A stretch of DNA of 64,000 nucleotides from Bryoerythrophyllum caledonicum (lineage: Eukaryota > Streptophyta > Bryopsida > Pottiales > Pottiaceae): NCBI GenBank assembly GCA_963971425.1, contig OZ020524.1, forward strand, positions 19,707,022 through 19,771,021, in the 5' to 3' direction. Under the pieces are notes generated by a model. The model was given only the letters and a program-made list of their open reading frames with translations, was not told the origin of the DNA and did no database searches. Positions 36,401-44,793 of the stretch are shown piece by piece. A program made the position numbers and the translations under genes. Position 1 is the stretch's first letter, and every line of letters begins with the position of its first letter.

Positions 36401-36649
36401 CGGATACACACAAATATTGCCCCACCCACACCCCCCCAAACACCAGTAAACCGTAGCAAAAAATGGTCTCAACTACAATACAATAACAACACATTAAACT
36501 ACTCCATGACAAATCCCCCTCTCCCCACTTACCACACAAACACACACCCAAAATATGACCCCATACATAGTTACTACACGGATGGATCCTTCAAAGAACC
36601 GGTAGAAAGTAGCCCTGGACATTGGCATAGAGAAAAAGCCGGATATGGT
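33493..36649 (+). pseudogene. LINE: C-terminal half of reverse transcriptase, thumb and start of RNase H
   Basis: Motifs in order are QEGFRAKRST, FILYVDFKNAFGSIDH, RQGDTLSPYFF, TAYADDLATI and YIYLGINL, all typical of LINE reverse transcriptases. A TAG at about 34007 breaks the frame just before CKWTGMDVG, and further stops follow near 34517 and 34708. RNase H starts with PIHSYYTDGSF (about 36560) and is cut at 36649 by a CACTA element. The long linker (34800-36300) carries the 114-bp insertion at 35520-35633. Confidence 0.85.
35520..35633 (-). mobile_element. 5'-truncated copy of the same LINE family, 3' end only
   Basis: On the minus strand this 114-bp insertion reads AGACACTTTATTCACGCCGG, a CCCCTTCGG loop, CCGGCG, then (TTC)n. 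This is the same 3' end as the host LINE at about 39650-39705. TACCTCATCTAAC (13 bp) stands at both borders (about 35506-35518 and 35635-35647). It shows that the family moved at least once after the host copy had inserted, and that the 3' hairpin with its tail is the conserved terminus. Confidence 0.85.
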
Positions 36650-38021
36650 CACTATAAGAAAGCCGTGTATTTTGTGACAGGGCAACTAACATGCAATTAT
36701 GTTTTGTGCAGCATCCGGCACGTCAACGTTGACGTGCAAAAAAATCCGTTATAATTGACATGCGAAAAACATGCCAAAATCTCAAAAAACAGGCCCATGT
36801 TTTTTAAAACATCACAAAAACTTGGGGGTTGAAGGTGTTAAAAATCTACCATGTGGCTGCCACGTCGCGTCCACGTCATCGCCACATGGACGGGTAGTGC
36901 CACATCCCCAACTTTTTCATCCGGGCCCTTGGTAATGTGGTCCATGATGTGGCGCATGACGTGGCATTAGATTGTGACTAGGCTTGCATACGTGGACCCG
37001 CCATTTTATGACGTGGCACCTTTAAAATATGACGTGTCACTTTTAAAAATATGACGTGGCATGTCCAATCAGCATAGTTTAATGCAATAATTAATTGTGG
37101 ACAATGTAAATTGGAACGTCATTTCTAACACGGTATGTTTTCTGTGACATTCGTTATGACGTTTTCTGTGACGTTCGTTGAGATGGAGGTCACCCAAAGT
37201 AAGCACCAAGTCAGCAAAAGCAAGTGCCATGTCACCAAAAAGAAGCGCCATGTCATCAAAAAGTACCGTATCACTTTAAGTTTCAAGGGTAATTCAAATT
37301 CATCCAAATAGATGGATGAAAGTGAATCACTCTTGATTCAAGTGTGATGAGATAGGAGAGAAGGCCTTACATATATATACAATGGGATGCACAAGTGGTG
37401 ACAATCCATATGGGATTATTGGATTTGTCATGGTGTTAGCCTCGTGTTAGCATAAACATTAAAATGTCACAGTAGACGTCCATCCAAACGTCTGTTCCAA
37501 CATCCTCTTTGCCTACGTGGCAGCTGATTTCAACCTTACCTACGTGGCACAAACATTTTAAAAAAAATCCAATTTCTACCTTGCCTACGTGGCTCAAACA
37601 TGTTTTTTGTGATGTCAGTAAGGACATCCACGTTTTTTGTGACATCAGTAACGACATCCACATTTTTATTTTCGTAGGGGTCAGCCCATCTCCATTGTGT
37701 TTTAACCGTTGGGCAGTGTTTTACGGGAGGTTGCAGTAACAATCTCGAAGTTACTCACAGTAAAGCTGAAACCCCCCTGCCGATGTGGCATTGTCACCTT
37801 TCTGAGGATGTTGTCTAAAACATGACTATGTTCACTAGGACGTCCCGCAAAACAAATACGTTTATGCTAACATCTCTGCGTTTTTTCGCCAATTTTTCCA
37901 TATTTGGTGCAACATCCACTAGAATCTGAGAGCCCAAGGCTCGGCCCGTTCGCAAAAACATGTTTTGAAAAACACACTTGATCACAGCTAACGTCACAAA
38001 AATCACGGGTTTCTTATAGTG
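36650..38021. mobile_element. Non-autonomous CACTA element in the LINE RNase H region
   Basis: The ends are CACTATAAGAAA and TTTCTTATAGTG, with the inverted similarity running on through GTG..GTGAC. The 3-bp duplication GGT stands at 36647-36649 and 38022-38024, as expected for CACTA. Taking out the element plus one GGT rejoins the RNase H frame. Subterminal ACGTGGC motifs are frequent (TGACGTGGCA at 36950-37060, CTACGTGGC at 37515-37595), the usual transposase-binding design. At 1372 bp it has no transposase. Confidence 0.9.
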
Positions 38022-38024
38022 GGT

Positions 38025-38870
38025 ATATGCAATCTCAACAAAGAAATTAAATTAGCCAAAAGACTTCATGGACTTCAAAACATCCTGAGTGCAGAGATGA
38101 TGGCCATACATAAAACACTCCAAATCATCAACACAAAATATACCAACGAACCCGCACATATTTTTACGGATTGCATCAATGTTCTATATCTACTAAACAC
38201 ACAAATAACACACCCTAGTCTCCACAATAGCCACCCAAACAAAATAATACTCATGTCCATGGTACAAATGCTACAAAATTGAACACAACCTACTACACTT
38301 CATAAAGTGAGAGCCCACGCTAATATAGAAGGAAACGAACAAGCCAATAAACTAGACAAAGAGGGAAGAAAAAAATCACATAGAAATGCCAAAGACCCAC
38401 ATGAACATGCACATGCCACCCCATACTACTTCCAAAAAGAAGATTGGCCCTCCAAAGATGACACCCCGGACAAAGGCCCTGTCCGATTTTTAGTAAAATA
38501 TCTCAAAAACCAAGACACATACAATGACATTGACACGATCTCAGAAAATTTCCCTAACATAGAAAAATGGACCTGCAATAATAACATAGACAATGAATTG
38601 TCTACAAATTTTTGGAAAAATCCCACCATTACCGATTCACAAATTACATGCCTTATTAAATTCCGCACCGGTCAATATATGGGGAATGCCCGTAAACAAC
38701 TCTTCTTTGGAATAGAACGCTTCCCATCCATAACATGCCCAGATGCACCTCTACGGACCCCGACACATGGCTACATGTTCTACTTAAATGCCAAAACCAC
38801 CACATACACTCCCTCATTGTTAAAAGACACAATAAAGCGGTATGGGAAATCCGGAAACTAATTACCTCAC
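38025..38870 (+). pseudogene. LINE: rest of RNase H and Cys/His region
   Basis: RNase H continues with the catalytic Glu in SAEMMAIHKTL and Asp in FTDCINVLYLL. A stop at about 38282 precedes the last block, KVRAHANIEGNEQANKLDKEG minus its final residue, which is the His-containing C-terminal motif. A spacer and a Cys/His cluster (DTWLHVLLKCQNHHIH, about 38755) follow, with a frameshift near 38735. In LINEs this cluster binds nucleic acid. Confidence 0.75.
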
Positions 38871-38940
38871 ATAACAAATCTCGATGTTTCTTACTCATGA
38901 ATGCCGGCACTTTCAATAACAATCCATAAGAAAACACCGT

Positions 38941-39415
38941 CCCACCGTGGCTACTCCCATGTACATGTGCAACCCAACGATGTCATTGCAATGCTAGATT
39001 TAAACCCGACATCCTTTGTGTTAAAGGCCTACCATACCTAAACTAATGACCCACCACCCATTCACTTTGACCCAAACTATACCATTCAATTTTTGAATTC
39101 ACGTATTGTAATGACAGATTCTCGTTGGAAACGATAGAAAATAAAATAACTAAATATCAACCCCTCATTGACGACGTTAAAAACCTCGGATGGAAAATAG
39201 ACCCCCTCATAGTCATCACGGCTGGTGCCCGTGCCACAACCTATATCCCATCCATGAACACCCTTGAAGAAACTTTCAAAATACCCATGGACACAATTAA
39301 ACATACCTTCAAAAATATCAACACCATCGCAATCCAATACGCTATGTCCATACTATTACATAAACGAAAAATAGAGAATAATCAAACCCTCCCAGATCCA
39401 CACGACACTCCATAA
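38941..39415 (+). pseudogene. LINE: C-terminal restriction-like endonuclease domain
   Basis: The frame carries a Cys-rich lead (CTCATQRCHCNARF), then KPD, then after a frame change EFTYCNDRFSLETIENKITK with Y next. LIDDVKNLGWKIDPLIVIT follows, and the frame stops at 39415. KPD, the Glu of FEFT and the Lys of KITKY fit the PD-(D/E)XK pattern of RLE endonucleases in R2, NeSL and Dualen elements. The last 96 codons are one open frame. Confidence 0.72.
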
Positions 39416-39639
39416 AGCGTCCAACTCCCCATTGCCCCACCCATTTCTTCCTTCCTCCCTCTTTTCTTTGTCTTTTCTCTTTTCATTCCTTTCTCTTTCC
39501 TCCCCACTCCCTTGTCCTGATTGTGGTTTTTCTCTGTTATGATTTGCATCCTTATGGTTACTTGTTACATAGTGTCTACCCTCGAGAGGGGGAAGTAGCC
39601 CCATACTACTAATTCCTTGCCTAGTGGGCACGGTCTTAG

Positions 39640-39705
39640 TGGTGGAACAAATAGACACTTTATTCACGCCGGCCCCTTCGGGAACCGGCGTTCTTCTTCT
39701 TCTGC
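39640..39705 (+). other. LINE 3' terminus: GC hairpin plus (TTC)n
   Basis: ACGCCGGCCCCTTCGGGAAC continues into CGGCGT, forming a stem of about 8 bp with a short loop, then TTCTTCTTCTTCT. The same structure with compensating changes stands inverted at 35520-35560, where the stem GCCGGTC pairs with GACCGGC. This is probably the RNA element recognised by the LINE reverse transcriptase. Confidence 0.75.
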
Positions 39706-40990
39706 CCATTTCGCACTCCAAACTTTTATGTAATTTTGAACACTAAAATTCTTGCTTCCACTACAACTTTACATAATTTGAGTGAGGGGAAAAATGGCAC
39801 CTTGGTACCGAAGTGCCCCTAATGTACTCTCAGAGTTTTTGTAATATTGGACATTGAAATTTCTACGTTGAAATGAAGGGTTATTGGACTATATTTTTAG
39901 GACTATTATTTAATGTTCTTCTTAGAATCTATAATCTACATTTTTCTAATTGTTCTCCATGAGCTTTTTGGTACCAAAGAGAAGTTTCAATACGCCTTGA
40001 TTGAGTCATCACATCCTTTTTAAAAATTTGAATCTACGTTATACTGGTTGTTCTTTATGAGGCTTCTCGGTACGGAGGAGTAGCCCCCAAGGAGTTTGTT
40101 TTTGTTCTTCGTCTGTGCCTTTCTTAGGTTTCCAAACTCTACACTTTGTTGGTTGTATCTTACGAGCCTCCTCGATACCGAGGAACATTATCCATGGTCA
40201 TTTTCTTTGGTTTTTTCATGACATTCTTAGGATCCTAATATCTACACTTTGGTCATTGTATCATATAAGCCTCCTCGGCACCGAGGTCCAGTCTCTATAG
40301 AATTCTTTTCTTGTTCTTTCCTCATTTTTTTCTCATAATCTAATATATGCACTCAAGTGGATTGCTTGTTTCTAAGTTCTGCATTCTGTTAGACGTAGGC
40401 TAATAGACTCCTTAGCACCAAGATGCGGTTCTATAATGTGTATTTTCAATGTTTTAGACTTAAATGCGGTTTTTGGGCTTTTCTCATGTTTTCTACTTAA
40501 ATCTTGCACATTTTTTAGTTCACCCTCTCTAGCTACAATAGAAATAGGCTCCTTGGTACCGAGGAGCGATTCTCTGGGCTATTTTGTTTTTATTCACTAC
40601 TTTGCTTCTTGCCCAAATCATGGTTTTGCACTTTTCAAGTGCAACCTAAATAGGCACTTCGGTACCGAGGTGCGGTTCCTTGGGACAGCTCCTTGGTACC
40701 GACGAGGCTCATAAGATACAACCAATAAATTGTAGAGTTTAGGAAACTACAAATGGCATGGAGGAAAAACCCAAAAGAAACACAATGGAGACTGCTCCTC
40801 AGTTCTAAGAAGGCTCATAAAGAACTTTGGTATCAAGGCGTCTATTTTCCCATAATCAAATATTTGTGAAGTTCACTTATTTCTTTTGTGTGAAAAATGG
40901 TAGGATTTATTTTCTGTGAAAAAACGCAACTACAAGTATGAATAGTGCTCCATATGGGCACTTTGGTACCAAGGTGCCTATTTTCCAATC
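39706..40990. repeat. Diverged tandem array with palindromic GGTACC core, right part
   Basis: Cores near 39795, 39963, 40061, 40165, 40268, 40406, 40548 and 40653 are about 100-140 bp apart. The best one, CTCCTTGGTACCGAGGAGC, is nearly palindromic, while the spacers hardly match. At about 40690 the array turns round: CTCATAAGATACAACCAATA at 40707 is the complement of the sequence at about 40150. Two more cores follow near 40820 and 40955. Confidence 0.75.
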
Positions 40991-41093
40991 ATTGCATATT
41001 TGTAAAGTTGATTGATTCTTTTCATATGATCAATGGTAAAATTCTCACAATAAAAAATACCTTAATACATAAAAGATTGTTTCTTAACCCCTA

Positions 41094-42003
41094 AATGCAA
41101 AAAGTCCCAAGGTAGGCTTCTAGTGATTTTGGGTAGCTTACATCGATGTCAATTTATATCATGAATTTTTGCAATTTTTATCATAGATGTATTTAAGTGA
41201 TAGCTTCGTGGGGGAATTTTTTTCTTGAAACATATACGCGAAATTAAAGTTATTGAGGTTCAAAGTTTGAAACGGGGAGTGTGGGCAGGGTGGGCAAGGT
41301 ACTGCAGAGCTAAGTAGTGCTATTGTAGAGCTTGAATAGTACCACTGTAGAGTTGAATAGTGCATTTTTTGGTGGTAGGTAGCAATGAAGGAAAGTTCTT
41401 GGCAACCTTCATTGTTTTTACTTATAAACGCATAGAAATTAAGGATTTCACCTTTTTGAAGTAATATTTTTTTCTTTCAATAGAAGTATGCATGATACTT
41501 CTATCCATTGTTCCAATTTTAGATCCAGAATACATTTATCTATTTAAAAAAAAAACTTGTTTTCCTAGGTTTAGGAGTGGCTACTTCTTATACCTTAAGT
41601 AAATGGCTACTTTCTATACCCCTCATCATTGCAAGTTTTTATTTCTTATCCTAAAGACCTCCATTATTTGTGATTTTTTGTGTGCAATGACCTAACACAA
41701 GGTAGAATATAGATCCATAAAATTTATGCAATGTGTATGTCAATATTTTGTGTCAAAGTACGCTGGCATTGTCTGTGCAGGGAAGAAGAAAACCACACTG
41801 CACTTTTCAAAAGGATGTATCTTACAATGTGTACGGTCAAAGTTTATGAATTTTTTTGAGTGTCATCTCGTAGTAGTAAAGTTAAAGATCCTATGGTTGA
41901 AAATAGAAAAAAGTTATTTACATCATTCTTGCAACGTTGCATCTTAGAAAGGTAGTTTGGTTGTGTTTCTGGTGTGAAATTGTCAAGGAATTTTAGGGAT
42001 TAA
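41094..42003 (-). mobile_element. TTAACCCC-TIR element, copy 6 (diverged)
   Basis: It starts TTAACCCCTAAATGC and ends TTTTAGGGATTAA, with GGTGTGAAATTGTCAAGGAA near the right end as in the inverted copies. The interior is strongly diverged. Confidence 0.6.
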
Positions 42004-43340
42004 GTTCTACTAAAAGCCCTAAACTGTAATTTTAATCCCTAGGATGTGAAAGCATTAATTTTATAGTTGTTAGTAAGAGTTATCCTATATCACTGATGTA
42101 TTTGTGGTACAATACATGTATTGTATCCATGTACATACAAGTGGTGGCAAATAAACCATAATGGTTGTTTAAGCAACATCATTTGTCTTTGTATAAGTTT
42201 TTCACCTTTTAGCATGAACATGCATAGAGGCCATTTTAGTCTCCACATGTGTAATCTTTATGCTTTGTCTCGGTATCCCATTTTATTTACTGCCATAAGT
42301 ATTTATTCAGTTGTTTAGGATCATTTTCTAACCTTTGTGTATGAGTTCATTCTAAATTGTGGTTCCTTGTAATTGCAGATGACATACCTTCCTAAGTATA
42401 GACGGCATTGATAGCTACCTGAGGGATGCTCAGTCTTATGAAGCTAGACTAGACATGTCACGGCATGTTGTGAAGTTCACCAAAAGATTGGAGACGCTGG
42501 TGATAGTATAAGTAGGATGGGACTATTCGTTGGACTTGTGCCATAAGCAAAGCTTATCAACGTATTGCCTACTTCCTGAATTACAAGCGGAGTCGAGACT
42601 GCAATTCTGTAGATTATAGTGGTAAATATTATGAAAGTTGCAAGATGTTGGATGTAGAATTGACAAATTTTGTTTGCCGAGAGGTTGGCATCACAAGACT
42701 ATAGGTGGTGCTTTCTAGACTACTGTCTAACTTAAATGTTGTTGCTACAATAAACATTAGAGGACTTCATTATCATATTGCCGATGATTACAACAACTTG
42801 GGGAGGAGGTTCATGTGTGTTGTTTTTTAGCATATGAGGTAGTATCTTATTGAAAGAGTGGGTGTATGAAACAACACTCAAGAGCATGCAAATCAACTAC
42901 TGGGTCGAACAAACATAACCACTCCGTATGATAATGCCATTTTCCTAATCATAGAGATATTGTACGGATGGCACTTCAATTTTTAGAAAGATCAAGGTAA
43001 TTTGTAAGGGGTCAATTGAACGATGCACATCCATAAACTTTGTTCATGCCTAAACTTTGTTCATCCACAAAATTTGTTCATCTATAACTCTATACATTCA
43101 GAATAATTTTCATCCGATAAAAATCATCCACTTTAAAAGAAGAGAGAGGAATTTTGGTACCGAAGTTGGTGCTAAATCTAATCTTATATTATTCAAATGA
43201 CTAATAGTACAGTCATGTAAGAGGCCATCTAGAACATTACTATTACTAAAGACATTTCAAGTCCATGGTTATAGGTTTTTAAATTACTATTATTAGTTAA
43301 ATGGACTCTTATTTTAGGAATATTTCCAATTTTAGTATAT
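42004..43340. other. No intact gene; weak coding-like traces
   Basis: Short broken frames at about 42400-42990 (for example PNHRDIVRMALQFLERSR around 42945) look like decayed protein sequence. I cannot assign them. If the 21.7-kb element is real, this is where its transposase might have been. Confidence 0.3.
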
Positions 43341-43485
43341 TTCCTACAAAAAAAGGCTCACTGCTTATTGCTCACCGCTCACTGCTCGCATTCTAGCATC
43401 GTTGGAACCGGGATGACTTCCTAGGTCAATCACTGATTTTAGAGGGCCGTGGTCAATTTCCATGGTCCGTAGTGTAAAGCGCCCC

Positions 43486-44696
43486 TAAATACTACAAGGA
43501 AGCTTTGAGTTGCATTGGATAGGGCCCACATGCATCAATCACCATTATTATTCTTGCATTCTTTGGTGTGGAAAGCAAGAGCATGAAAGGTTGTTCATGC
43601 TATATTTTTCCTTGGCTTTCCTCTTTGAGTTGGACAATTTTAGAAAACTCAGGTATTATCTAGAAGCAAACTGCAGATTCAAATCAAATCTCATCTAATG
43701 TCAAAAAAATAAAACAAATTAATTAAAAATAAAATTAAAAATGAATCTCATCTAATGAAAAGAGCACCCATTATTGCCCTTGCTGTTGTCAAAGAAAATT
43801 CATTGCTGATCACATGTGATTGACTTGGTAGCCTTGCATTCGGTCCTTTTCATATCATGTGTCACGAAGTTAGCACATATGCTGGAAAGTTTACATTTAT
43901 GATTATTCCCCCATATGGCACACATATCATCCTACGTACTGTACCCAAGGGTTGGATTCGGTAAATAAATAATTCCAAAAATATCTGCCAAGGTTTTTGA
44001 AATTTATTTTTCAAAAACAAAATTTGTACTTCCCGTCGAGTATTTGCCACATGTCATCACCAAGCTCACCCAACCACTTTATTATATATAGAAAATAAAT
44101 AAATTTTCAAGTCATCGAATTCTCACGGCTTATGTGCCAAATTTTGAAATTGTGACAATACAACTGTGACAAGTGTTCCTTACGAATTTGAGTATAATAT
44201 GTTTTTTTTTTTTTAAAGACGATGCAAAACTTAGTCAAGGCCCATTCAACTAGTTTACTGCACAATTGAAATCCTATTGCCTATCTCTCTATATTTGTCA
44301 ACTACCGTAGCCTAACCTCACGTTAGGCACGAATGCTTATCTATCTAGAGAAAAGACCAATCGGCTTTCAAGAAATTTCCGGCAAGATAATCACGTAGCA
44401 CTTTTCTTAGAATATTTTGACAACCTTGGAGCATGAACCCCAACAATACCTTGGGGCTCCAAGATTGCTCTAACAAAGACAAAGACCTTTCCAAACCACA
44501 CTCTCCTTCGATGAATTTCAATATCACAAATTTTGTGTAAAACTTTTTTCAATTTTGGCATCTTCACTCAATAATTTTCCAACTAGTTCAGCATGCCTTT
44601 TTCGAATGGATCAAAGCTGAACCTGAGGTTAGGCTACAAGAAATTAGAAATGATAAGAGTCCAACTTAGTATTGCCACTCACCCTCCAGGAAGACC
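43486..44696. other. Intergenic, no gene seen
   Basis: No recognisable frame, RNA gene or paired element ends. Confidence 0.4.
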
Positions 44697-44775
44697 CTAA
44701 ACCTGAAACTCTAAAAACCCTAAACCCTAAACCCTTAAAACCCTAAACATTAAACCCTTAAACCCTAAACCCAGC
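44697..44775. repeat. Interstitial telomere-type repeat (CCCTAAA)n just upstream of the MraW gene
   Basis: About nine degenerate units of CCCTAAA end only some 20 bp before the start codon at 44794. In plants AAACCCTAA is also the telo-box found in promoters and leaders of genes for translation, so this may be a regulatory leader. The complementary TTTAGGG motif appears in intron 1 at about 45543-45572. Confidence 0.7.
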
Positions 44776-44793
44776 AGGCATGGTGCGTGAGAG

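Larger units (their letters stand above)
24571..39705 (+). mobile_element. Dualen/RandI-like LINE with two endonuclease types, 5'-truncated and nested
   Basis: The copy starts just before the APE-endonuclease motif LCGDFN (about 24590) and is bordered by TGCCCATTT on both sides. The order of domains is APE-type endonuclease (GDFN, then NSDHSPIQL at about 24860), reverse transcriptase (YADDLA at about 33937), RNase H (YTDGS, SAEMMAIH, FTDC, then KVRAHANIEGNEQAN at about 38325), a Cys/His region (about 38735), and a C-terminal restriction-like endonuclease (RFKPDILCVKG at about 38997, FEFTYCNDRF at about 39090, KITKY at about 39145). Having both endonucleases plus RNase H is the hallmark of Dualen/RandI. 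Stops and frameshifts show it is dead. The 3' end is a GC hairpin and (TTC)n. Without its insertions the copy is about 6.2 kb. Confidence 0.82.
21775..43485. mobile_element. Pair of PIF/Harbinger-like ends 21.7 kb apart (candidate outer element)
   Basis: The left end reads GGGGCGCTTTACACTATGGA and the right end is its inverted copy with one change, followed by GACCATG and ATTGACCA on both sides. Both are flanked by TAA (21772-21774 and 43486-43488), the duplication expected for PIF/Harbinger elements. A GAGCART microsatellite lies near each end (about 22216-22285 and 43362-43388). Subtracting the 15.1-kb LINE insertion and one MITE leaves about 5.6 kb, a plausible element size. No transposase was recognised. 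Two separate solo copies in opposite orientation are an equally valid reading. Confidence 0.45.
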
